DNA from: an uncultured Blautia sp.
Lineage (GTDB): Bacteria; Bacillota; Clostridia; Lachnospirales; Lachnospiraceae
DNA length: 6,621 nt
Assembly (NCBI RefSeq): GCF_947654165.1
Contig: NZ_CANTKB010000056.1
Coordinates: 1 to 6,621 of the forward strand
Reading direction: 5' to 3'
In this document: piece after piece, positions 1 through 6,581 of the stretch
Layout: every line of letters begins with the position of its first letter
Position numbering within the stretch: position 1 is the stretch's first letter
Notes under the pieces: generated by a model
Told to the model about the DNA's origin: nothing
Seen by the model: the letters and a program-made list of their open reading frames with translations, nothing else
Database searches by the model: none
Program-made: the position numbers and the translations under genes

Positions 1-61
1 GGATAGCATATTTTGTTGAAGTTTTTTATATTAACTAGCACAACAGGTTAAATTATATATC

Positions 62-193
62 ATGCAGCATCTGACGGAGGAGGTCGCAAAAGACATAGCG
101 GCAAAGCCGGAAGAGTGGATGCTGTTTCTGGATACGGTTTCCCGGTTGTATAAGTACACCTTCCATGAACAGCTTTTATATAAAAAATCATAA
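62..193 (+). pseudogene. N-terminal relic of an ICE-type ArdC-like/helicase protein
   Basis: An open frame of 43 codons begins at an ATG at 62 and ends at TAA 191-193. Its product contains EEWMLFLDTVSRLYKY followed by TFHEQLLY. This closely resembles a stretch I recall near the N-terminus of large conjugative-element proteins (ArdC-like ssDNA-binding or SNF2/DEAD helicase proteins of Firmicutes ICEs), which usually reads like EW..FLDTASRLYKY.F.EQLLIYAQRP and runs for hundreds more residues. Here the similarity stops at LLY, followed by KKS and a stop. There is no good Shine-Dalgarno sequence before 62 and an in-frame stop lies at 32-34, so it is probably not a functional gene. The likeliest reading is debris from a deleted or decayed integrative element bordering the sugar locus. 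The family match is from memory of motif patterns, not a search. A chance or independent small ORF is possible. Confidence 0.45.
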
Positions 194-203
194 GAAGCGT
201 ATC

Positions 204-232
204 TTTACAGAAGAAAAAAGTAATGATACCAT
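204..232 (+). promoter_or_regulatory. Candidate promoter for the AraC-family regulator
   Basis: TTTACA at 204-209 (5 of 6 to the -35 consensus) is followed after 17 bp by TACCAT at 227-232 (4 of 6 to the -10 consensus). A TG dinucleotide at 224-225 makes an extended -10. Transcription would begin near 239, giving a short leader that holds the AAGGTGA ribosome binding site at 243-249. This is sequence inspection only. The -10 is imperfect, and in AT-rich DNA such matches arise by chance. Confidence 0.4.
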
Positions 233-256
233 TAAATTATTTAAGGTGAAAGGCAG

Positions 257-1480
257 TTGACATATATGGCAATCTCAAAAATTAACCAGAGCTTTCTGGA
301 ATATTTATATCTGACATTTCAAGTGGGATGTCAGATTTATGACAGTCAGAATAAGCTGATTATCCGAATTGGAGACTTTACTAATATTAAATTCAGTGCA
401 TATGAAAAAACTGTGACAAATCTGCGCAATAAATGTGGGAACGGAAAAGGTCCAGTTGTAGAAGTAGACAATGATATGTTCATTTTCGGTGCATTTCTGG
501 ATGATGGGAACTGCTTGTATCTGTTTGGCCCAGTTGCATGGAGTACTCCGGGAATCGAGCAGATGTTTGAATTCTATCAGGAGTATGGTATCTCTATGAA
601 AGATGTGAAAATTCCTGTAAAATCTTATGAAGAAATTATGAATATGCTGGCACTTGGATTTATTCAGATAAATCACGAGAAAGTCAGTGACACTGATTTG
701 ATGGGAAATGGAGAGCGGGAGAACAACGATATAGTAACAGAGGAAGAACTATCAGAATATCAGTCGAAGAGATCCATCATGGATATAGAACGGTTAGGAC
801 AGCTAGAAGAGGCTGATATGTGTCGGGCAATCGCCATCGGAGATGTGGAATATTTCCAGAATCGGGCAGGCAGAACAGTTAGTTCCCTAAAGGTGCTGGG
901 AGATATGGCTCAAAGTAACAGGAAGAAAATAGAGTATTTATTTGTTACTGTACAGGCACAGGTTCGGATGACAGCAGTTAACGCTGGATTAAGTTTTAGT
1001 GAGGCATGTGACCTAAGTGACTTGTATCTTCATAAACTTGAAAAATGTAAGAATAATGATGAAATCCTGAACCTGATGCGGAATATGCGGATCGATTATG
1101 CAACAAGAGTTCGCCGGGAAAAACAGAATAAACGGAGAAACTATTATGTAGAGTTCTGCAAAGACTATATTGCACAGAGGATCACAAAAAACATACGGGC
1201 TAGCGATATAGCTGATCATCTGGGAGTAAGCACAGAGTATCTTTCAAAAGTATTTTCTGAACATGAAGGGATGACAATGACAGAATATCGCATTAAAATG
1301 AAATTGAAAGCGGCAAGAAATCAGCTGAAATATTCACAATACAGCATAGCCGAGATTGCTGAATATTTTTCCTTTTCCTCACCTAGCCGTTTCAGCGCTT
1401 ATTTTAAGAAAGAATTTGGAATGACACCACTTAATTATAGAAAAGAGAATCAGGTAATGGAGTTTATAGAAAAGAAATAA
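257..1480 (+). CDS. AraC-family transcriptional regulator
   Basis: This 407-residue DNA-binding regulator probably senses a sugar or other signal and controls the downstream glycoside operon. The C-terminus (about residues 300-400) is a standard AraC/XylS domain. The first helix-turn-helix is around 313-335 (ASDIADHLGVSTEYLSKVF). The second is around 363-395 and carries the family signature SIAEIAEYFSFSSPSRFSAYFKKEFGMTPLNYR. Residues about 20-130 look like a sensor domain of unnamed type (GCQIYD, FIFGAF, LYLFGPV). The middle (about 190-290) is helical and typical of a Clostridia AraC subgroup, including the SEACDLSDLYLHKLE stretch. No membrane segment or signal peptide is seen. The start is uncertain: TTG at 257 has AAGGTGA at good spacing, while ATG at 266 would have a GAAAGG about 12 nt upstream. 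The change removes only three residues. It lies 186 bp before the operon in the same direction and is separated from it by a terminator, so it is transcribed independently. The inducer cannot be inferred. Confidence 0.93.
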   Translation: MTYMAISKINQSFLEYLYLTFQVGCQIYDSQNKLIIRIGDFTNIKFSAYEKTVTNLRNKCGNGKGPVVEVDNDMFIFGAFLDDGNCLYLFGPVAWSTPGIEQMFEFYQEYGISMKDVKIPVKSYEEIMNMLALGFIQINHEKVSDTDLMGNGERENNDIVTEEELSEYQSKRSIMDIERLGQLEEADMCRAIAIGDVEYFQNRAGRTVSSLKVLGDMAQSNRKKIEYLFVTVQAQVRMTAVNAGLSFSEACDLSDLYLHKLEKCKNNDEILNLMRNMRIDYATRVRREKQNKRRNYYVEFCKDYIAQRITKNIRASDIADHLGVSTEYLSKVFSEHEGMTMTEYRIKMKLKAARNQLKYSQYSIAEIAEYFSFSSPSRFSAYFKKEFGMTPLNYRKENQVMEFIEKK

Positions 1481-1492
1481 CTTTTATGAATC

Positions 1493-1526
1493 AACAAAAA
1501 AAGATGCCTCGGCATCTTTTTTTGTT
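1493..1526. terminator. Intrinsic terminator after the regulator gene
   Basis: This is a perfect 15-bp inverted repeat with a CTCG loop at 1508-1511. The core is AGATGC/GCATCT, flanked by a seven-A tract (1496-1502) on the left and a seven-T tract (1517-1523) on the right. It begins 13 nt after the stop codon of the regulator. The A-tract/T-tract symmetry would let it work in both directions, though no opposing gene is seen here. It separates transcription of the regulator from that of the glycoside operon. Confidence 0.93.
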
Positions 1527-1550
1527 TAAATTCTGTATAGAAAGTATAAA
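1522..1550 (+). promoter_or_regulatory. Alternative upstream promoter candidate
   Basis: TTGTTT at 1522-1527 and TATAAA at 1545-1550 are 17 bp apart. The -10 is good (5 of 6), while the -35 keeps only TTG and overlaps the T-tract of the terminator. Its start near 1557 would fall at the inverted repeat 1557-1573, which could then act as a repressor site. It competes with the 1572-1614 arrangement as the operon promoter. Confidence 0.3.
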
Positions 1551-1556
1551 AAATGT

Positions 1557-1573
1557 ATGTTTTCAAAAAACAT
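1557..1573. repeat. Short inverted repeat upstream of the operon
   Basis: ATGTTTT (1557-1563) and AAAACAT (1567-1573) form a perfect 7-bp inverted repeat around the triplet CAA. It sits immediately upstream of the tandem direct repeat and could be an operator for a dimeric repressor. It lacks the central CG of the classical catabolite-responsive element, so CcpA binding is not supported. AT-rich palindromes of this size can be chance. Confidence 0.4.
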
Positions 1574-1590
1574 CTTATGCTATCTTATGT
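1571..1590 (+). promoter_or_regulatory. Tandem direct repeat, putative AraC-family operator
   Basis: Two adjacent 10-bp units, CATCTTATGC (1571-1580) and TATCTTATGT (1581-1590), share the identical 8-mer ATCTTATG. They therefore repeat with a period of one helical turn. AraC-family activators commonly bind direct repeats next to or overlapping the -35 region. Here the pair is centred about 40 bp upstream of the start expected from the -10 box at 1609-1614, the usual position of a class II activator. Binding by the regulator encoded just upstream is an inference. Confidence 0.5.
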
Positions 1591-1608
1591 CCAAGAGGCA
1601 GTAAGCCT

Positions 1609-1614
1609 TATAAC
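1609..1614 (+). promoter_or_regulatory. Candidate -10 element of the operon promoter
   Basis: TATAAC matches the -10 consensus in 5 of 6 positions. The -35 slot 17 bp upstream (1586-1591, TATGTC) is poor and overlaps the second unit of the direct repeat, as expected for a promoter that needs an activator. The predicted start is near 1621, next to an 8-bp palindrome CTGATCAG at 1614-1621. Confidence 0.42.
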
Positions 1615-1629
1615 TGATCAGATAAATAT

Positions 1630-1645
1630 CCTCTTTTATTAGAGG
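1630..1645 (+). other. Leader hairpin before the first operon gene
   Basis: CCTCT (1630-1634) pairs with AGAGG (1641-1645) around a six-base loop TTTATT. It lies in the 5' leader just ahead of the ribosome binding site AAAGGAG (1651-1657) and leaves that site unpaired. There is no U-tract, so it is not a terminator. It may stabilise the transcript 5' end or may have no function. Confidence 0.35.
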
Positions 1646-1666
1646 GGACGAAAGGAGCATAGATGT

Positions 1667-4048
1667 ATGGAAAAAGAAAAAACTGCAATTGATAGGGTTC
1701 TTGCAGAGATGACCCCAGAGCAGAAGCTGGCTCAAATACAGGGAATGTTTTGTGGTAGCGATGCTATTCCCCCAGAAATGTTGAATCGTTTTCCGGATGG
1801 TCTGGGCGCAATCGCAACGATTACATGCGGAGACAGCCCGGAAAAACAGATTGCAGAGGCTGAGGAACAGCAGAGGATCCTTATAGAAAACTGTGGTATT
1901 CCGTCACTGCGCCATATAGAAGCAGTGACGGGAGTTGTATCACCAGCGGGCACTGTGTTTCCGTCAGCTATCGGGTTGGGGGCTACATGGAACCCTGATA
2001 CGGTAGAGAAAATGGCAGATATTATACGGAAACAGATGCTGAGTGTGGGATTGAGACAGGCCTTGTCTCCGGTTATGGATGTGGCGAGAGACCCGCGCTG
2101 GGGGCGGATAGGCGAAACATATGGCGAAGATCCGACACTTTGTGCCGCTATGAGTGTAGCATACACGAAAGGATTGCAGACTGAAAATCTCTCAGAAGGC
2201 GTTTTGGCTACAGCCAAGCATTTCCTAGGGTACGGAATGAGTGAGGGAGGGCTGAATATGGCCGCTAATCCGATTCCAGACAGGGAATTAAGAGAAGTAT
2301 ATGCAAAACCATTCCAGGCGGCAATTACAGAAGCACATCTGGGATCTGTTATGAATTCTTATGGTTCTGTAGATGGTGATTTAATCATCGGATCTGAAAA
2401 AATTCTCACAGAACTTTTGCGGGATGAAATGGGATTTGAAGGGGTTACAGTGTCAGATTATATGTCGGTCAATAAGCTGGTAGATCTTAAATTGAGTGAT
2501 ACACCGGTAAAAGCAGGGAAAAAAGCCCTGGAGGCAGGCATGGATGTAGAACTTCCTATGCCATATGGTTATACAAAAGAGTTACTTGATGTAATCAATG
2601 AAGATGAAGAATTAAGTAGGAAGTTGGATAATGCCGTACGCAGAATCTTGGAAATGAAAGAAAAAATGGGGCTTTTTGAAAGACCTGGTGCGCATGAAGA
2701 ACTTCTTGGAGAGGCATATGACATGGATGTGACGGCACCGCACAACCTGCAAGCGGCAAGAGAATCAATTGTATTGCTGGAAAACGATGGTATTTTACCT
2801 TTGAGTAAAGACATATCAAAAATTGCCGTTATAGGACCGCATGCAGATTCTATTCGTCTTTTGTTCGGATGTTATACATATCCAGCTGCATTTGACAGAG
2901 ATACTACGGGAGCAATGGCAGATATGCCGGGAATGCAAGGGGTGTCGCAACGAGGCGATAATCCCAACCAACAGCCTTATCTTCCAGGAAGTACAGTAAG
3001 GGCTTCCTTCCCGCCAGTGGAAGAGCATCTCAAAGATCTGTACGCAGATCGGACGATAACAATCTTGGAAGCAGTCCGGAGAAAGTGCCCTCATGCGCAG
3101 ATAAGGTACGAAAAAGGCTGTGATGTGGCTGGAAATGACAGATCCGGTTTTGATGTTGCAGTGGAAGCGGCGCGTAATGCGGATGTTGTAATCGTCACAG
3201 GCGGCGGAAAATATGGCTGGGGAGGCAACTGTACTACAGGAGAAGGAATTGACTGCGACAGAATCGGATTGACTGGAGTACAGGAGCAGCTTGCGGAAGA
3301 GATATCCAGAACAGGAACACCTGCCGTTTACATTCATATGGATATCAAACCGCTTTGCAGTGAATATATCTGCGGCAATTATAATGCGGTACTGGAAAAC
3401 TGGTTCCCAGGTGAGACTGGAGGAATGGCAATAGCGGATGTTCTGTTTGGGGATTACAACCCGGCAGGACGGCTTCCTGTAACAGCGGTAAGGAATGAAG
3501 GTCAGATTCCAATTTATGCCTCCCAGAGAAATGGTAGCGGATATATGGATGAAAGCGGAATGGTCATCAGTAAATATGTAGAGGGAACAAAAATGCCGCT
3601 GTATTATTTTGGTGAGGGAAAAAGCTATTCAAGTTTTCGCTATTCAGATCTGGAGATTACGAAAGATGTAAATGTGGACGGAACAGTGGAAGTATCCTGT
3701 ACAGTAGAGAATGTCAGTGATATTGACGGGGAAGAAGTTGTTCAGCTCTATGTAACTGATGAATTGGCAAGTATGTTGCGTCCAGGGCAGGAACTGGCAG
3801 GATTCTGCCGTACCTGTCTGAAATCGGGAGAAAGAAAAAGGCTTCATTTCTCTATGAAGGCAGACCAGTTTGCATTCTTGGACAAGGATATGCACTGGCT
3901 GACAGAAGCAGGAGATATGACTGTGAAAATAGGAAGTTCTTCAAAGGATATCCGTCTTACAGGAAAATTTCGAATAACAGAATCCGCTTACATTGACGGG
4001 AAGAATAGAGGATTTTACGCAAAAGTGTGGGAAGATGAAATGAAGTAA
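1667..4048 (+). CDS. Glycoside hydrolase family 3 (beta-glucosidase/beta-xylosidase type)
   Basis: This complete 793-residue retaining exo-glycosidase is expected to release terminal beta-linked glucose or xylose from imported glycosides in the cytoplasm, as there is no signal peptide. The N-terminal TIM-barrel domain (about 30-345) shows SPVMDVARDPRWGRIGETYGEDP (D142 starts DPRWGR), KHFLGYG (K184, H185) and TVSDY with D264 as the expected nucleophile. The GH3 C-terminal sandwich starts near 367 (SIVLLENDGILPLS). It carries TTGEGIDCDRIGL, where E526 is the likely acid/base by analogy with the GEGxDR motif of other GH3 enzymes. A fibronectin-III-like domain closes the protein (about 655-770: EEVVQLYVTD, LRPGQELAGF). 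The -1 subsite carries E85 in HIEAVTG, placing it in the HEE-type subgroup rather than the DGPHG type of the second GH3 here. Start: AAAGGAG at 1651-1657 lies 9 nt before ATG 1667; another ATG at 1663 is out of frame. It is first in the operon, 21 nt before the transporter gene. Exact substrate is not determinable. Confidence 0.95.
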   Translation: MEKEKTAIDRVLAEMTPEQKLAQIQGMFCGSDAIPPEMLNRFPDGLGAIATITCGDSPEKQIAEAEEQQRILIENCGIPSLRHIEAVTGVVSPAGTVFPSAIGLGATWNPDTVEKMADIIRKQMLSVGLRQALSPVMDVARDPRWGRIGETYGEDPTLCAAMSVAYTKGLQTENLSEGVLATAKHFLGYGMSEGGLNMAANPIPDRELREVYAKPFQAAITEAHLGSVMNSYGSVDGDLIIGSEKILTELLRDEMGFEGVTVSDYMSVNKLVDLKLSDTPVKAGKKALEAGMDVELPMPYGYTKELLDVINEDEELSRKLDNAVRRILEMKEKMGLFERPGAHEELLGEAYDMDVTAPHNLQAARESIVLLENDGILPLSKDISKIAVIGPHADSIRLLFGCYTYPAAFDRDTTGAMADMPGMQGVSQRGDNPNQQPYLPGSTVRASFPPVEEHLKDLYADRTITILEAVRRKCPHAQIRYEKGCDVAGNDRSGFDVAVEAARNADVVIVTGGGKYGWGGNCTTGEGIDCDRIGLTGVQEQLAEEISRTGTPAVYIHMDIKPLCSEYICGNYNAVLENWFPGETGGMAIADVLFGDYNPAGRLPVTAVRNEGQIPIYASQRNGSGYMDESGMVISKYVEGTKMPLYYFGEGKSYSSFRYSDLEITKDVNVDGTVEVSCTVENVSDIDGEEVVQLYVTDELASMLRPGQELAGFCRTCLKSGERKRLHFSMKADQFAFLDKDMHWLTEAGDMTVKIGSSSKDIRLTGKFRITESAYIDGKNRGFYAKVWEDEMK

Positions 4049-4054
4049 AGGATT

Positions 4055-4062
4055 AAAGGAGG
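4055..4062 (+). promoter_or_regulatory. Strong ribosome binding site of the transporter gene
   Basis: AAAGGAGG lies 7 nt before ATG 4070. It selects this start over the out-of-frame ATG at 4065, which would be too close to the site. It is the strongest ribosome binding site in the window and sits inside the 21-nt gap between the hydrolase and transporter genes. Confidence 0.85.
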
Positions 4063-4069
4063 ATATGAG

Positions 4070-5740
4070 ATGAGTTTTAATAATTTTGGAAAAATGTTTT
4101 CATCGGAGAAGTTAGATTCAAAGATACATTCCGCAAATGTTGAGAATAAAGAACGGTGGCTCGGATTTTTTCTAGGACCTGCAGGCGTTATTATACTGAA
4201 TGCGATTATGGCACAGTATTTGAATATTTATTGGTCAGATGTGGCGAAGATTACAGGAATCGCAGGGGGCGCGTTTATTCTTATATTTCCGATTGTTTCC
4301 AAAATCATTGATGCGATCACTAATGTGATTATGGGGCGCATCATTGACACGACAAAGAGCAGACAAGGAAAAGCAAGACCATGGCTGATCTTTGCAGCGC
4401 CAATCCTTTTTATCAGTGCAATTCTCTGTTTTTCGATTCCAAACGCAAATCAGACAGTGCAGGTAGTGTGGATCATATTCAGCTATAATCTGTATTATTC
4501 TATCGGATATACTATTTATTATATGAGTCACATGATGCTGGTGCCGCTGTCCACAAGAAATTCGAAGCAGCGTGATGGTGTGGCAATGCTTTCCAACATG
4601 GCGATGTGTCTGATTCCTGGTTTTTTTGTGGCAATGCTCTTTCCTATGCTGGTACTCCCTGCACTGGGAGTTGATCCTGCAAAATGGCGCCTAATGATAG
4701 TGATCTTTTCCATTATCATGCTGCCATGTATCATGCTGGAGTATTTCTTTACTAAAGAGCGTGTTACGGAAGAAATGGCTGAACAAGAAAACGAAAAAAC
4801 AGTTTCTTTTATGGAACAGTTGAAAGCGTGCTTGACAGACAAATATTGGGTAGTCTTTATGATTGCTCAAATAGTGATTCAGTTGGTTACAAATATTCAG
4901 AACAGCAGTCTGATTTACTATTGTAACTGGGTATTGGGAACATATAACGACGGTATTACAACGACCATGGTTTCTGCTATCGGAAACTTTCCACTTGGTA
5001 TCGGAATCCTTATCATGTGGCCACTGGTTAGAAAATTCGGAAAAGCAAAGGTCATGGAGACAGGACTTATATTGGCAATTGTAGCAGGTTTTGCATTCTG
5101 CCTGAAGCCGGAAAATATGGGGTGGGTACTTATAATGCTGATCATTCGTGCAATCGGTGTTCTTCCAATTACATATATCATGATAGCCATGCTTGCAGAT
5201 GCCATGGATCATGTAGAGTGGAAATCCGGTTTCCGTGTAGATGGTGTGTCCATGTCTATTTATACAATTATTTTTACGGTAGCGGCAGGGGTAGCACAGG
5301 GGTTGTTTAATCTTGGCCTGAATGTATCTGGATATATTCCGCCGGCTGCTGACGGAACGTGGGTAGAGCAGACGCAGACAGTTAAAAATTTCTTTGTATT
5401 CGAATATCAGGGTCTTTATGCTATTGGTATGGTCATCGTATTTATTCTTTTCCTAATCTGGAAACTGGATAAAGAATTGCCACAGATACAGGCTGATATT
5501 ATTGCGCGTCACAAAGCGGAAGCGGCTGCAGAAGGAAGAGTATGGCTTTCACCTGAGGAACAGGCTGCAATTGAACAGAAAGAGAACGACAGGCTGGCAG
5601 AAGAAAACAGAATTAGGGAACTGAAAGAAAAATGCCAGCGCAAAGGACTGAACTTCGAGGAAGAAGAGGAAAAATATCAGAAAAAACTGGCAGAAAAAAA
5701 GGCAAAAGAAGAAGCAAAAAAAGCAAAGAAAAAGAAATAG
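4070..5740 (+). CDS. MFS glycoside-pentoside-hexuronide (GPH/MelB-type) symporter
   Basis: This 556-residue inner-membrane protein is predicted to import a glycoside or oligosaccharide with a cation. About 12 hydrophobic segments can be placed: near 32-55, 62-88, 104-123, 132-156, 172-199, 207-227, 260-286, 300-320, 329-346, 350-377, 396-422 and 448-466. The GPH signature after helix II is clear: DAITNVIMGRIIDTTKSRQG then KARPW (residues 81-105). A second family-typical region follows helix X (LADAMDHVEWKSGFRVDG, 375-392). Aligning by eye to MelB, D81 matches Asp55, but the Asp59 position is N85, so coupling may differ from sodium/melibiose symport. After helix XII there is an unusually long charged tail (about 480-556), rich in Glu and Lys, ending in KKAKKKK and probably coiled-coil. 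MelB-type proteins are usually about 450-510 residues. Sandwiched between two GH3 genes, it most likely supplies their substrate. Substrate and ion are unknown. Confidence 0.93.
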   Translation: MSFNNFGKMFSSEKLDSKIHSANVENKERWLGFFLGPAGVIILNAIMAQYLNIYWSDVAKITGIAGGAFILIFPIVSKIIDAITNVIMGRIIDTTKSRQGKARPWLIFAAPILFISAILCFSIPNANQTVQVVWIIFSYNLYYSIGYTIYYMSHMMLVPLSTRNSKQRDGVAMLSNMAMCLIPGFFVAMLFPMLVLPALGVDPAKWRLMIVIFSIIMLPCIMLEYFFTKERVTEEMAEQENEKTVSFMEQLKACLTDKYWVVFMIAQIVIQLVTNIQNSSLIYYCNWVLGTYNDGITTTMVSAIGNFPLGIGILIMWPLVRKFGKAKVMETGLILAIVAGFAFCLKPENMGWVLIMLIIRAIGVLPITYIMIAMLADAMDHVEWKSGFRVDGVSMSIYTIIFTVAAGVAQGLFNLGLNVSGYIPPAADGTWVEQTQTVKNFFVFEYQGLYAIGMVIVFILFLIWKLDKELPQIQADIIARHKAEAAAEGRVWLSPEEQAAIEQKENDRLAEENRIRELKEKCQRKGLNFEEEEEKYQKKLAEKKAKEEAKKAKKKK

Positions 5741-5753
5741 AGGCAGGGAGAAC

Positions 5754-6581
5754 ATGGATATAAAAAAAGTTGTATCTGAAATGTCAATTGAAGAAAAAGC
5801 TTCTCTTTGCTCGGGAAGAGACTACTGGCATACAAAGCCGGTAAAGCGGTTAGGAATTCAGGATATGATGATGTGTGATGGCCCTCACGGCCTGCGTAAG
5901 CAGGTCGGTGAGGGGGATCACCTGGGGATCAACGAGAGCATAGAGACAGTCTGCTACCCGACGGCATCAGCACTTGCGTCATCTTTTGACCGTAGTATTA
6001 TGAAAAAGCTGGGAGAGACACTGGGAAAAGAGTGTCAGGCGGAAGGCGTAGGAATGCTTCTCGGCCCCGGTGTTAATATGAAGAGAAGTCCACTGTGTGG
6101 TCGGAACTTCGAATACTTTTCTGAAGATCCATACCTTGCGGGAGAACTTGGATGTGCATATGTGGAGGGGTTACAGAATGAAGGAATTGCCGCATGTGTA
6201 AAACACTTTGCGGCAAACAATCAGGAAACAAGAAGGATGTCAGGTTCTTCTGATATGGATGAACGTACTCTGCATGAAATTTATCTTCCGGCATTTGAAA
6301 CTATTGTAAAAAAGGGCAAGATTCGGGGCGTCATGTGTGCGTATAATGCCCTTAACGGTACAGCATGCTCAGAAAACCGAGAACTGCTCACCGAGATATT
6401 GAGAAATCAGTGGGGATATGATGGAATGGTTGTTACCGACTGGGGAGCAGTAAAAGACCGTGTTATGGGGCTTGAAGCAGGGGTGGATCTTGAGATGCCC
6501 GGTGGTCCGGGAGCACAGGATCAGGCCATCATCGATGCGGTAAAAAGTGGAAAACTAGATGAATCTATACTAGTGTACTGA
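5754..6581 (+). pseudogene. C-terminally truncated glycoside hydrolase family 3 (beta-glucosidase type)
   Basis: The reading frame gives 275 residues that cover only the GH3 N-terminal barrel; full family members have about 700-800 residues. The visible part is well conserved: CDGPHGLRKQ with D42 at the -1 subsite, CGRNFEYFSEDP (R117), KHFAANNQETRR (K150, H151), and TDWGAV with D229 as the nucleophile. The barrel is followed by LEAGVDLEMPGGPG and GKLDESIL. Related enzymes continue from here with an aspartate and a helix leading to the C-terminal domain. Here only VY and a TGA stop at 6579-6581 follow. The missing domain normally supplies the catalytic acid/base, so activity is not expected. 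The simplest cause is an insertion element starting near 6574. The start is ATG 5754 with AGGCAGGGAG at 5741-5750, 13 nt after the transporter stop, so it is the third operon gene. It differs clearly from the first GH3 and is not a recent duplicate. Confidence 0.85.

Noticed and set aside
257..262. Perfect TTGACA hexamer as a -35 box
   Set aside because: No acceptable -10 element occurs 16-19 bp downstream, and the hexamer overlaps the probable TTG start of the regulator gene.
1557..1573. Catabolite-responsive (CcpA) site
   Set aside because: The palindrome lacks the central CG and the spacing of the classical consensus, so carbon catabolite control cannot be claimed from it.
1503..1590. Riboswitch or T-box leader before the operon
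   Set aside because: The only strong structure is a simple terminator hairpin directly behind the regulator gene; no T-box or riboswitch core motif is visible and the leader after the likely start is only about 45 nt.
1732..2217. 161-codon open frame on the minus strand
   Set aside because: It is antisense to the strongly conserved first GH3 gene, has no ribosome binding site that I can see and no recognisable domain; it is a shadow of the real frame.
2816..3337. 173-codon open frame on the minus strand
   Set aside because: It lies wholly within the GH3 C-terminal domain coding region, is of odd composition (Cys/Ser/Arg-rich), and has no family features.
4691..5212. 173-codon open frame on the minus strand
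   Set aside because: It is antisense to transporter membrane helices; the His/Cys/Asn-rich product is typical of a complement of hydrophobic codons.
5122..5310. 62-codon plus-strand frame inside the transporter gene
   Set aside because: It is out of frame with the transporter, has no ribosome binding site and no recognisable similarity.
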